Shown here piece after piece: positions 37,066 to 46,071 of a DNA stretch of 64,000 bases. The notes beneath the pieces are model-generated. The model made no database searches, had not been told where the DNA came from, and was given only the letters and a program-made list of their open reading frames with translations. A program made the position numbers and the translations under genes. This DNA comes from Gp6-AA40 sp036274155 (lineage in GTDB: Bacteria; Acidobacteriota; Vicinamibacteria; Vicinamibacterales; UBA2999). Numbering within the stretch: position 1 is the first letter of the stretch; the number at the start of each line of letters is the position of its first letter. The stretch covers positions 70,124 to 134,123 of the forward strand of contig DASUGH010000103.1 of assembly GCA_036274155.1 (NCBI GenBank). Reading direction: 5' to 3'.

Positions 37066-37335
37066 CTATGCTGTGGCTTTGCTGAGGCGCGAGGACAGCC
37101 GCGACTTGTAGCGGCCCGCGGTGTTGCGGTGGATGATGCCCTTCGTGGCCATCTTGTCGACGATGGACACGGTCTGGCTGAGCGCCGTCCTGGCGCCGGC
37201 GAGGTCGCGGGAGTCGAGCGAGGCACGAATCGCCTTCAACGCCGTGCGAAGTTTCGATCGCATCTGGCGGTTCTGTTCCCGCCGTTTGATGTTCTGCCGG
37301 TTCGCCTTCAGGGCGGATTTCGTACGCTTGGCCAC
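37066..37335 (-). CDS. rpsT: 30S ribosomal protein S20
   Basis: Eighty-nine-residue, Lys/Arg/Ala-rich S20: MAKRTKSALKANRQNIKRRE at the N-terminus and IIHRNTAGRYKSRLSSRL near the end. The start codon is GTG, with AGGA 4-5 nt upstream, so initiation efficiency may be set low. It is convergent with holA. Typical length and composition make the call firm. Confidence 0.95.
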   Translation of the reverse strand: MAKRTKSALKANRQNIKRREQNRQMRSKLRTALKAIRASLDSRDLAGARTALSQTVSIVDKMATKGIIHRNTAGRYKSRLSSRLSKATA

Positions 37336-37446
37336 TATCCTGCTGTCCTCTCGTCAGATACCGTGATTTGTGGGTTGCCGAAGAGGGAATTGTAGCATGC
37401 CCGGCACGGCCAGCCGGGCCGCGGCCACGGCGCCCGAACGGGACGT

Positions 37447-38169
37447 CTACTGCCGGACGATTTCGTAGGTGCCGCTGGCCGGCTTCTCGGTCGAATACTT
37501 CGGGATCACGCGGTCGTCGATGATCTCGATGAACCTGTAGAGCCTCAGTATTCCCCCCGACGCCTTGCCAGTACGCGGCCCGTCAGCGGCGACGCCCACC
37601 TTCGTCACGTAGTCCCGCGTTTCCCGGTAGGGAGGCACCGTCCCGCCGTGCCGATCGACGGCGCCGGAGCCGGCGTTGTAGGCGGCGAGCGCCAGACGCT
37701 CGTCCCCATCGTACCGATCGAGGAGCTGACGAAGGTACATCGTGCCGCCTCGAATGTTGTCCTCGGGGTCGAACGGGAAGCGGACGCCCAGGGTCTTCGC
37801 GGTGGCCGGCATCAGCTGCATCAGACCCATCGCGCCCTTCGGCGATCTTGCCTGGGGATTGAAGCCTGACTCGACCTGGATGACCGCCCGGACCAGCTCA
37901 GGCCTCAGCGACTGCCGGGTGGCGTGCTCCATGATGAGCGACTCGTAGAAGGCCGTGTCGTCAGGCTTCGAGACCGGGCGGGTCGTACGGATCGCGGGAG
38001 CGCCTTCGACGACGTAGACGTCGGTGGGTGCGGTGATGGCCTTGTCCGAGAGAACGAGGGTGCCATTGGCGTCGCGCCAGGCGTAAATCTGAGCACTGGC
38101 CTGCACAGGCCAGAGCAGCAGTGCGCACGCGGCGGCCATTCGGAGCGTCGTTGGCATGGTGGCTGGCAA
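37447..38169 (-). CDS. Lytic transglycosylase, SLT domain
   Basis: Periplasmic peptidoglycan lytic transglycosylase, 240 residues. Signal peptide 1-26 (AAACALLLWPVQASAQ). A short DUF4124-like segment (IYAWRDANGTLVLSDK, about 28-43) precedes the SLT domain. The catalytic Glu is in VIQVESGFNPQARS (about 94-107), with GLMQLMPATAKTLG and LALAAYNAGSGAVDR downstream, all classic GEWL-fold family 1 features. Transcribed toward rpsT. Confidence 0.92.
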   Translation of the reverse strand: MPATMPTTLRMAAACALLLWPVQASAQIYAWRDANGTLVLSDKAITAPTDVYVVEGAPAIRTTRPVSKPDDTAFYESLIMEHATRQSLRPELVRAVIQVESGFNPQARSPKGAMGLMQLMPATAKTLGVRFPFDPEDNIRGGTMYLRQLLDRYDGDERLALAAYNAGSGAVDRHGGTVPPYRETRDYVTKVGVAADGPRTGKASGGILRLYRFIEIIDDRVIPKYSTEKPASGTYEIVRQ

Positions 38170-38231
38170 ACAGAGCCGGGCATCCCCTGTATCGGCCCCA
38201 CGCCGGGAAGTGTTAGCGTTGAGGTTTCGGC

Positions 38232-40025
38232 ATGCCGCTCCTGACCCTCGAGCAGATCTCTCACGCGTACGGCCACCTGCCGCTGCTCGATCGCGCAGCG
38301 CTCCGCCTCGATCCCGGCGAGCGTCTCGCGCTCATCGGCCGCAACGGCAGCGGAAAGTCGACGCTGCTGAAGATCATCGCCGGCGAGCTGGCACCGGACG
38401 CCGGCTCGGTCTGGCGGTTGCCTGCCTCGCGCATCGCCCGATTGACGCAGGACGTTCTCGAGGAATCAGACCGGACGGTTCGCGAAGAAATCGCGGCCGG
38501 GATGCCGGCTGTACCGCACGAAGATGCCTGGGCCGTCGCTCACAAGGTCGACACCGTGATCTCGCGCCTCTCGCTGCCGGCAGACGCGCTCATGAACGAG
38601 TTGTCCGGTGGATGGCGCCGCCGCGTCCTGCTGGGACGGGCGCTCGTGTCCGACCCGGACGTGCTCCTGCTCGACGAACCGACCAATCATCTCGACGTCG
38701 ACGCCATCCAGTGGCTGGAGCGGCATCTCGCCGCGTTTGCAGGTGCGCTCGTGTTCGTGACCCACGATCGTGCGTTCCTGCGAAGGCTGGCCACGCGGAT
38801 CATCGAGATCGATCGAGGACAGTTGACGTCGTGGCCGGGCTCCTACGACGACTATCTCGAGAGGAAGGCGGCGGCCGTCGAGACCGAAGCCCGTGATCTG
38901 GCGGCGCTCGATCGGAAGCTCGCCGAGGAGGAGGCCTGGCTCCGTCGCGGCATCAAGGCGCGGCGGACGCGCAACGAGGGACGAGTGCGGGCGTTGCTGG
39001 CGCTGCGCGCGGAACGCGCCGCACGGCGAAGCCAGATCGGCGACGTACGAATGGCGATCGACACGGGCGACGCATCGGGCCGGCTCGTCTTCGAGATCGA
39101 GGATGTGTCGAAGAGCTTCGGCCCGACCGCGGTGGTGCGGAACTTCACGTCGCGCATCATACGCGGCGATCGGATCGGGCTCATCGGGCCCAACGGTTCC
39201 GGCAAGACGACGGTCGTGCGGATGCTGATGGGCGAGCTGACGCCGGACCAGGGCGACATCCGCCGCGGCGCCAGGCTGCAGGTTGCGTACTTCGACCAGA
39301 ACCGCCAGCAGCTCGATCCCGATCGCTCCGTGGCCGAGAGTGTCGCCGACGGCGACGTGGTGACCATCAACGGTCAGGCGCGCCACGTACTTGGATATCT
39401 GTCCGACTTCCTCTTTCCCAGTGAGCGCGCCCGGGCACCGGTCAGGGCCCTCTCGGGTGGCGAACGAAATCGTCTGCTGCTGGCGCGGCTGTTTGCCCGG
39501 CCGGCGAACGTGCTCGTGCTCGACGAGCCGACCAACGACCTGGACATCGAGACACTGGAGCTCCTCGAAGCGCTCATCGCCGATTTCGACGGGACCGTGC
39601 TCCTGGTGACGCACGATCGAGAGTTCCTCGACAACGTCGTGACCAGCACCTGGGCATTCGAGGGGAGCGGCCGGGTGGTGGAATACGTGGGCGGCTGGGG
39701 CGACTACGTCCGCCAGGCGCCGCCGAGGGCAGACGAGACTGCGCCGCGACGGAAGTCGGCGGCGCCGACGCCTCCTGCGCCAGCCGGCCGCGTGGAGCGG
39801 CGGAAGAAGACGTTCCGCGAGGAACGCGAGTACGCGGCGCTCCCGGCGGCGATCGAGAAGCTCGAAGAGGAACAGCGGGCGCTGCAGCGTGAGGTGGCTG
39901 GTCCGGACTTCTACAAGGCGCCGGCGGACCATATCCGCCAGGTGCTGGCGCGTATCGATGCGATCGGCGGCGAGCTCGAGGCGGCGCTGTCGCGATGGGT
40001 CGAGCTGGAGGAAATCGGCCGATGA
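38232..40025 (+). CDS. ABC-F ATPase, Uup-like
   Basis: Soluble twin-ATPase protein of the ABC-F translation-factor group, 597 residues and no membrane segment. First cassette: GRNGSGKST (about 37-45), LSGGWRRR, VLLLDEPTNHLD; second: GPNGSGKTT (about 318-326), LSGGERNRLLLAR, VLVLDEPTNDLD. The P-tIM-like linker lies between (about 215-275). The C-terminal coiled coil (about 520-597) is the Uup-type DNA/ribosome-binding arm. Start ATG; the stop overlaps the next ATG (ATGA). Confidence 0.92.
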   Translation: MPLLTLEQISHAYGHLPLLDRAALRLDPGERLALIGRNGSGKSTLLKIIAGELAPDAGSVWRLPASRIARLTQDVLEESDRTVREEIAAGMPAVPHEDAWAVAHKVDTVISRLSLPADALMNELSGGWRRRVLLGRALVSDPDVLLLDEPTNHLDVDAIQWLERHLAAFAGALVFVTHDRAFLRRLATRIIEIDRGQLTSWPGSYDDYLERKAAAVETEARDLAALDRKLAEEEAWLRRGIKARRTRNEGRVRALLALRAERAARRSQIGDVRMAIDTGDASGRLVFEIEDVSKSFGPTAVVRNFTSRIIRGDRIGLIGPNGSGKTTVVRMLMGELTPDQGDIRRGARLQVAYFDQNRQQLDPDRSVAESVADGDVVTINGQARHVLGYLSDFLFPSERARAPVRALSGGERNRLLLARLFARPANVLVLDEPTNDLDIETLELLEALIADFDGTVLLVTHDREFLDNVVTSTWAFEGSGRVVEYVGGWGDYVRQAPPRADETAPRRKSAAPTPPAPAGRVERRKKTFREEREYAALPAAIEKLEEEQRALQREVAGPDFYKAPADHIRQVLARIDAIGGELEAALSRWVELEEIGR

Positions 40026-40951
40026 GGCTGTGGCGGCGCTGGGTCGAGCATCCGCAGCGTATGTGGATCCGTCGTGCAGCCTTCCAGATCCACCTGTGGA
40101 CCGGCATCGCGCTCGGACTCTACATCGTGATGCTGAGCGTGACCGGCAGCGCCCTCGTCTACCGCGTGGAGCTGGACCGCATGTTCAGGACGCCGCCGGC
40201 ACGCTTCGTCGAGGGCAAGGCGATCCTGAAGCCTGAGCAGCTCCGGGCCGCGGCGGAACAGCGCTATCCCGGGTATGTGGTGACACGGCAGGGCGAGCGT
40301 GTGGGACGGCGGAACGCCTCGATCGAGATCTGGCTCGAGAAGAACGGAGACAAGAAGGAGCGTCTGTTCAATCCTTACACTGGCGAGGATCTCGGTGACG
40401 CGGTCACGCGCGGCGAGCTGGGCGTGATCTGGCTGGCGCGCCTGCACGACGAGCTGCTGTTCGATCGCACCGGCAAGTATGTGAACGGCGCCGGCAGCGC
40501 CGCGGTCACGCTCCTGGTGATGACCGGCGCCGTCGTCTGGTGGCCCGGCATCGCCCGGTGGCGGCGGAGCATCGCCGTCAACCTCCGCGCCGGCTGGAAG
40601 CGGATCAACTGGGATCTGCACAGCGCGATGGGTTTCTGGCTGTTCCTCTTCATGCTGGTGTGGGGAGTATCGGGTGTCTACCTCGGCATTCCCGAACCAT
40701 TCGCCAGCTTCGTCGATTCGATCTCCGATCCGCTCGCCAATTACGGCGAGCGTCCGGGTGACATCGTGCTCTTGTGGCTGACCCGTCTTCATTTCGGCCG
40801 TTGGCGATCGGGCTGGCTGAAGGCGGTCTGGGCCATCGTCGGCCTGGTGCCGGCGGTCATGTTCGTCACCGGCTTCATCATGTGGTGGAACCGCTCGATT
40901 CGGCCGTGGCGGCGGCGTGAGCGGGCCGCGGCGGAAGTAGAGGCTACATGA
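40022..40951 (+). CDS. PepSY-associated transmembrane protein
   Basis: Membrane protein of 309 residues with four hydrophobic spans. The first is HLWTGIALGLYIVMLSVTG (about 20-38), then a periplasmic PepSY-type domain (about 55-150), two spans (TLLVMTGAVVWW; DLHSAMGFWLFLFMLVWG) and the last near AVWAIVGLVPAVMFVTGFI. The intramembrane His residues (FQIHLW, DLHSA, RLHFGRW) are typical of the PepSY_TM family and may bind heme or metal. Coupled to the ABC-F gene (ATGA). The family is linked to iron uptake, but nothing local proves this. Confidence 0.8.
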   Translation: MRLWRRWVEHPQRMWIRRAAFQIHLWTGIALGLYIVMLSVTGSALVYRVELDRMFRTPPARFVEGKAILKPEQLRAAAEQRYPGYVVTRQGERVGRRNASIEIWLEKNGDKKERLFNPYTGEDLGDAVTRGELGVIWLARLHDELLFDRTGKYVNGAGSAAVTLLVMTGAVVWWPGIARWRRSIAVNLRAGWKRINWDLHSAMGFWLFLFMLVWGVSGVYLGIPEPFASFVDSISDPLANYGERPGDIVLLWLTRLHFGRWRSGWLKAVWAIVGLVPAVMFVTGFIMWWNRSIRPWRRRERAAAEVEAT

Positions 40952-42164
40952 CCGGCGGGCGCTGCGACGCGGCGGACCCACCGGGGACCGCGTACTCGCG
41001 CCTGCTCGGCTCCCGGCGGAGCGGGTGGGTGGTGATCCGCTCGGGGCGTGGAGACGTCCTGTTGACGGCGGGATCGAGATAGCCGTCGAACTGCGCGATC
41101 GCGGCAGTAAAGGCGAGTTCCGCCGCGGCGCGATCGCCCAGCCGCGCGAGCGCAACGCCGAGATTGTTGGAGCCCTCGGGCGTCTCCATCAGCGACTCGG
41201 CTTGCCGGAGTGATGCAGCCGCGTCGTCATCCTTCCCGAGCGACAGCAGGATCGTTCCGCGGTGGAATGCTCGCCGCCAGCCTTCGGGAAACGGCCACGG
41301 ACCGTCCGCCTCGAGGATCTCGTCGGGGTCAGCGTGCGCGGGGCTGGCGGCGTCGAGGAATCGCAGCGCTGCCGCCGGCTCCTGCCGGAACAGCGCCATC
41401 ATGACGAGCGCCCACGACGCAACGCGCGGCGCGAACCCGGCTTTCAGGTACAGGCGGCGAACGTCCTCGTACTGATGTTTGCACACTGCCATCGCCAGCG
41501 CCGCCCGTTGGCGGGCGATGTTGCGCGACACGCTGCCCGGATAGGCGTACATCCGGTAGCCGACGTCGTGACCGAACCCGAGCGTTGCGCCGTTGCGAAC
41601 GGCGCGAAGGAGGACGTCGAAGCTCTCGGGTCCGTAGATCCGCGGGTCGTAGCGTCCGGCCCGCCGATACGTGTCGACTTTGAAGGCGACCTGCGTATCC
41701 CCCGGGAGGAAGTTGCGCTCGAACAGGCGTAGCGGTCCGCCGGGTCCGCGAAGATACGCGGGGATGTCCAGCCGGCGGAGCCATGCGCCGGACATGCCGT
41801 CGTGCAGATCGATGGCCTCGGTGGCGATGTCGTACCCGGCGCCGAGGAGGGCAGCCAGGCGCGCGGCTCGCCCGGGAATCCATTCATCATCGGCGTCGAG
41901 CCAGGCGGCGAAGGGCGTCTCCACGGCATCGAGCGCCCGCTGGCGGGCCAGAGGGACGCCGCCGGGCGCCGGGGCAGACACCACGCGCAGCCGGCCGCCG
42001 GCCGCTGTCCGTGCGCGCACGATGGTCTCGTCGGTCGAGTGGTCGTCGGCGAGCACGATCGCGCTCGTGGCGTCGGGCAGGCACGAGCGGACAGCGCGCT
42101 CGATCGTCGCAGCGGCATTGCGCGCCGCGATCAGGATGGTCAGCTCGCGCGGCGTTCCGGCCAC
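40944..42164 (-). CDS. Family 2 glycosyltransferase with C-terminal repeat region
   Basis: GT2 enzyme of 406 residues, last gene of the glycosylation operon. The GT-A domain runs from TILIAARNAAATIERAV through ADDHSTDET to AWLDADDEW (DxD at about 90-94) and GPESFDVLLRA. The C-terminal third (about 245-360) has helical, TPR-like repeats (RAFHRGTILLSLGKDDDAA, GSNNLGVALARLGDRAAAE). The start overlaps the upstream glycosyltransferase by 25 nt. Its 3' end overlaps the convergent PepSY gene by 8 nt. The sugar and acceptor are unknown. Confidence 0.83.
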   Translation of the reverse strand: MAGTPRELTILIAARNAAATIERAVRSCLPDATSAIVLADDHSTDETIVRARTAAGGRLRVVSAPAPGGVPLARQRALDAVETPFAAWLDADDEWIPGRAARLAALLGAGYDIATEAIDLHDGMSGAWLRRLDIPAYLRGPGGPLRLFERNFLPGDTQVAFKVDTYRRAGRYDPRIYGPESFDVLLRAVRNGATLGFGHDVGYRMYAYPGSVSRNIARQRAALAMAVCKHQYEDVRRLYLKAGFAPRVASWALVMMALFRQEPAAALRFLDAASPAHADPDEILEADGPWPFPEGWRRAFHRGTILLSLGKDDDAAASLRQAESLMETPEGSNNLGVALARLGDRAAAELAFTAAIAQFDGYLDPAVNRTSPRPERITTHPLRREPSRREYAVPGGSAASQRPPVM

Positions 42165-43651
42165 TGCGCCACCCGGGCGAACGACGAGGTCAGCGTTTGC
42201 CGGTAGGTGCGAACGTCGCAGTGGCGCTCGGCAAAGGCGCGCCCGCGCTTGCTGAGCGTGAGGCGCTTCGACGTGTCGCGCATGACGTCGAGCAGCGTCG
42301 CTGCGAACCGGTTCTCGTCGCTGATGGTGCCGCAGACGCCGATGCCATGGCCGGTCAGGAAGCGGCAGGTCTCGGTGCCCTGTCCGGCCGCCGCCATGAT
42401 CGGCAATCCGGCGTTCAGGAACTCGGTGATGCGCGACGGCACCGAGTACTCGGCGTAGTGATACTCGGGCTCATCGGCGATGTTGAACGGCACGAGCGCC
42501 AGGTCGGCGGCGCAGAGGTGCTCGTGCAGCACACGGGCGTTCAGGTAGCCGTAGTACTCGATCTCCGGTTCGAACTCGACGCCGGCGTCGCGAACGTAGA
42601 GCGCCGACGTCGGGTAGCCGTACCACTGGATGGGGGCCAGGCCTGGAACGACCTCGCGGATGCGCTGCCATACCTGCCGGACGTGGTGCAGCACCCAGGG
42701 CATGTGCGAGTTGCCGAGCATTACGACGCGAAAGCGCTCGTCGAATTCACGATGCTCGCGCTTGTACGTCTCGGAGATCTCGCATTTGAAGGTATTCATC
42801 GTCCGGACGTCGCGGCCGGCCATGGCGGCAAGGCGTTTGCCGAGCGCATCGGTGATCGCCCAGAACTCCGACACCTGCGGCGAGATGCTGACGAGCGCCC
42901 GCTCGAACGCACGCAGATCCGAATAGAGCCAGTCATGGAAGTGCTGGATGACCGGAACGGGACCGAACGCCTCGAGAAGCGCAGCCAGTGCCTCCAGCCC
43001 GGGCTCTCCAAAGACGTTCGAGTAGATGACATCGGGCGTCTGTCCGTTCGCTCGCAGCTGCGCCGCGATCGCTGAAGCGGTCAGGCTGCCTGCGTCTCCA
43101 CGCCCGTTGACCGCCAGCGCGTGGCTGTTGGCCCAGAACGGATCACCCTTGCGGCGAAGGTACGCGTGCGTCAGGCGATCGGAGGGGTAGCCGGCGAGAT
43201 GACGCATCAGCACCGCGCCGGTGCCGTGGCCCGGTGAGACACAGTCGTCCGTGAGTACCAGCACCGAAGGCATGGTCGCCGGCATTGCCGCTTCGAAGGC
43301 CGGTACCACCAGACCGTCGCCGGGACGATAGAGCGAAATCCTCGTGCGCTCTACGCCGAGCTGCGCCAGCGTGCTCGCAATCTCCCGCCACGACTGGCTG
43401 GCCACGACGACCTCGTCGAACCAGTCTCGAGGCAGCCCGTCGAGGGCCACGACGCGGACGCCGTCGACCGTCGTTCCCTGCTTGCGAGGATCGCCGTCGG
43501 CGAACGCAACGACGGTGCGCGCGCCGTCGTTGTTGAGCCGGGAGAGCGCCGCTCGGCCGGCGGCGCCGGCGCCGTAGATAACCGTCCGCCGACGGGTGTC
43601 GAGCGCTGGATGAATCGTGCCGTTTCGTGGGCGTGTGACGTCAGTCTTCAT
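42140..43651 (-). CDS. Rossmann-module glycosyltransferase fusion (GT-B)
   Basis: A 503-residue protein with two parts. Residues about 20-120 are a nucleotide-binding Rossmann module: VIYGAGAAGRAALSRL, then VVAFADGDPRKQG and EVVVASQSWREI. Residues about 135-503 resemble GT-B glycosyltransferases of the GT4 type (VIQHFHDWL; RFRVVMLGNSHMPW; SRITEFLNAGLPIMAA near the C-terminus). ATG 43651 is chosen since upstream residues are Arg-rich non-protein-like. The Rossmann module is of the same kind as two copies at the end of the protein at 46071-48401. The function of the module is not known to me. Confidence 0.75.
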   Translation of the reverse strand: MKTDVTRPRNGTIHPALDTRRRTVIYGAGAAGRAALSRLNNDGARTVVAFADGDPRKQGTTVDGVRVVALDGLPRDWFDEVVVASQSWREIASTLAQLGVERTRISLYRPGDGLVVPAFEAAMPATMPSVLVLTDDCVSPGHGTGAVLMRHLAGYPSDRLTHAYLRRKGDPFWANSHALAVNGRGDAGSLTASAIAAQLRANGQTPDVIYSNVFGEPGLEALAALLEAFGPVPVIQHFHDWLYSDLRAFERALVSISPQVSEFWAITDALGKRLAAMAGRDVRTMNTFKCEISETYKREHREFDERFRVVMLGNSHMPWVLHHVRQVWQRIREVVPGLAPIQWYGYPTSALYVRDAGVEFEPEIEYYGYLNARVLHEHLCAADLALVPFNIADEPEYHYAEYSVPSRITEFLNAGLPIMAAAGQGTETCRFLTGHGIGVCGTISDENRFAATLLDVMRDTSKRLTLSKRGRAFAERHCDVRTYRQTLTSSFARVAQWPERRAS

Positions 43652-43691
43652 GATTCTTGTGATGGCGAGGCCGCGGTCGGGCGGCGAACCG

Positions 43692-44642
43692 TTACAGGAG
43701 CCGCCACGCCGGTGTGCCCATCGCGAGCAGCGCCTGCTCGGCCGCGAACGTCTCCGGTGCATCGGATCGGATCTGTGGCAAAGCCGGAACCGGCGTCGCC
43801 GAGATCCGGCTCTGCGGCCGTGACTCGAACTGTGCGTGATCGAGTTGCGGCTTCAGATATTCGTGCGACCAGCCGGGCGCAGTTCCACCGAGCAGCGTCT
43901 CGAGCCAGGGATCGTCGGTCTCGCGCGAGAGAGTCGAAGGCCTGGCGGCCTCGACCAGCCAGGCATGGCGGATGACCCGGTGGCCGGTGGACCACTGGCT
44001 CTCGCCGAGAATGCGCATCGAGAGGAAACGAAGCATGTACCGGACACACGCCGTCGACGGGATCCACAGCGTGGTGTGCTCGTTGTAGTAGTCGCCCCGA
44101 TTGAGCGCCATGAACAGATTGGCGTCGTCCGGGAGCGCTGCGGTCTCGAACACCGCCATGCCGCCGTTGCGAAGCAGCGCGCGGACGTGCGCGAAGAGAT
44201 CGAACGGCGAATAGACGTGGTACGCCACCCCCGAGCAGAGGACGAAGTCGAAGAATCCTTCGTTCGCCAGAAGACCGGGCAGCGCTTCGAGGACCACGCC
44301 CGTCCGGTAGCGGACCGTCGACCCGTACGCGTCGATGAGCGCCGGCACCGTCGCCTTGCCCACGCCGTCGACCGCCAGCACGTGCCCTCCGAGGCGCTCC
44401 ATCAGGAAAGACATCTTGCCGTCCATCGCGCCGATGTCGAGGCACTTCATGCCGTGCAGCGAGACATGACGGAGGAGGCGTGCCACCGGAATCAGGTTGT
44501 CGCCGTATTGCCCTGGCGTCGATCGGCCGTGGGTGAGCGTCATCTGGTGATACCACCAGTTGGCGCCAAGGATCTCGTCGAGGGTGTCGGGGCCGGGGCC
44601 GGCTGCCTCGGCGACTGCGCTCCTGGTGCGAATCGTGGTCAT
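43692..44642 (-). CDS. SAM-dependent methyltransferase
   Basis: Class I methyltransferase, 316 residues. Motif I is LDIGAMDGKMSFLME (about 70-84), followed by VLAVDG; motif IV region is FDFVLCSGVAYHVYSPF; then GGMAVFETA. The N-terminal segment ANWWYHQMTLTHG resembles CmoB-type enzymes. In this operon methylation of a sugar is plausible, but tRNA or another target cannot be excluded. ATG 44642 chosen over an upstream ATG. A 154-nt gap separates it from the gene upstream. Confidence 0.78.
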   Translation of the reverse strand: MTTIRTRSAVAEAAGPGPDTLDEILGANWWYHQMTLTHGRSTPGQYGDNLIPVARLLRHVSLHGMKCLDIGAMDGKMSFLMERLGGHVLAVDGVGKATVPALIDAYGSTVRYRTGVVLEALPGLLANEGFFDFVLCSGVAYHVYSPFDLFAHVRALLRNGGMAVFETAALPDDANLFMALNRGDYYNEHTTLWIPSTACVRYMLRFLSMRILGESQWSTGHRVIRHAWLVEAARPSTLSRETDDPWLETLLGGTAPGWSHEYLKPQLDHAQFESRPQSRISATPVPALPQIRSDAPETFAAEQALLAMGTPAWRLL

Positions 44643-44796
44643 GGGTGTCAGAGACTCGGCGTTCGCAGAGCCCTGTCGGCCCAGGGGCAAAGCCGGTGCC
44701 GGAAGCTGACCGTCCAGCGACCGCGCCTCGATCTGGAAAGACTCAGGAATTCCTGCGCAGTGCGAGTGCCTCGGCGAGCGACCCCGCTCCAGCGTG

Positions 44797-46071
44797 TCAG
44801 CGCGGCGTCACCTGGTGTCGGACGTCCGACATCGTCGCCTTGCGCGCACGGCGCCTCGAGCTGCGATCGGCCGGGACGCCGTCTGCGAGGAGCAGTTGCC
44901 GAAGACGCTTGTTCTCGTGCATCTTCGCCCGCACGGTACGTCTGAGCGTCTCCAGCTCCGAGGTCAAACCGTGGAGGTGTTCGCCGAGGCTCTGAGCGCC
45001 GGCCGCCGGCCGGCCGCCCTGGGCGTAGTACTCGCGCAGCAGCGGCAGGAACCGGTGATGGTCGGCAATCTGTTTCGGGTACTCGCGGCGAAAGAAACGC
45101 GCGCCCGCGTCGGCATGCGCCGGCGAATGAAGCATCCACCACGCGGTGTGATAAAAGACCTCGATCCGCGAACCTTGGCGCCAGCCGTGAGCGTGGTAGC
45201 CGGTCGTGTAGGCGCCGTCGTGATGAGTGTAGAGAATCAGTTCGCGATCGAGGCACGGTATCGGGGCGAGCAGGCTCAGCTTCAGCACGAGGAGCCAGTC
45301 TTCGGCCTGATGGGCCATGAGCGTCGGGAAGCCGCCCACCTGCTCGAGGGCGGAACGGCGAATCGTCAGGCTCGAGTTCGCGATCGGATCGACGCGCCAC
45401 AACTGGTCGAAGGAGAACGGCGGCGAGAGCTGCGCGTCGAGCGAGCGCCAGTGACCTGCCTGCAGCGTGCCATTGTGCCCGCGCAGCGGCTGGCCGGCCG
45501 CATCGACGTTACGCCCGAGACTGCAGACGGCGACTGTCGCCGAATGCGAACTCAGCTCATCGACGGTTGCTTCCAGGCGCTCGGGAAGACAGGCATCGTC
45601 GGCGTCGAGAAGCGCGACGAATTCGCCGGTGGCTTCCTGCGCAGCGAGGTGCCGCGAAGAAGCGACTCCCTGATTGCGTCCGCCGCCGTGGGTCAGCAGA
45701 CGCATCGTGACCGGGCTGCGCCGGACGAGACGTTCGGCGAGCGCTCGCGTGCCGTCCTGTGAACCGTCGTCCACGACGAGCAGCTCGATGGCGTCGTGCG
45801 GGTAAGTCTGACTCCAGACCGAGGTGACTGCCCGTTCGAGAAACGCCGCGGCGTTGTAGGCGGGAACGACGACGCTGACTCGTCCCGGGATGGCAGAATT
45901 CACGCAGGTCAACGGCCTCTCGCGCCGCCAGACGGCATCACCGAGCAGGAAGTCGTGCGCGGAGCCAGCGGCGCGAGCGTTGGCTTCCGCAAGGGCCGTC
46001 CGAAGATGAAGATTGTCGTCCTCGAGAGCGGCGATGCGCGCACGAAGCGTGTCGTCGGCGGCGGCGTCCAC
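44797..46071 (-). CDS. Family 2 glycosyltransferase with coiled-coil ends
   Basis: GT2 enzyme of 424 residues. A short N-terminal coiled coil (LRARIAALEDDNLHLRTALA, about 9-28) precedes the GT-A core (about 65-290): VVVPAYNAAAFLERAV, VVDDGSQDGT, ALLDADDACLPE (DxD) and QAEDWLLVLKL. A second helical region with Leu/Glu/Arg heptads follows at the end (about 365-400). GTG start shares one base with the stop of the upstream gene (TAGTG), so translation is coupled. Confidence 0.85.
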   Translation of the reverse strand: MDAAADDTLRARIAALEDDNLHLRTALAEANARAAGSAHDFLLGDAVWRRERPLTCVNSAIPGRVSVVVPAYNAAAFLERAVTSVWSQTYPHDAIELLVVDDGSQDGTRALAERLVRRSPVTMRLLTHGGGRNQGVASSRHLAAQEATGEFVALLDADDACLPERLEATVDELSSHSATVAVCSLGRNVDAAGQPLRGHNGTLQAGHWRSLDAQLSPPFSFDQLWRVDPIANSSLTIRRSALEQVGGFPTLMAHQAEDWLLVLKLSLLAPIPCLDRELILYTHHDGAYTTGYHAHGWRQGSRIEVFYHTAWWMLHSPAHADAGARFFRREYPKQIADHHRFLPLLREYYAQGGRPAAGAQSLGEHLHGLTSELETLRRTVRAKMHENKRLRQLLLADGVPADRSSRRRARKATMSDVRHQVTPR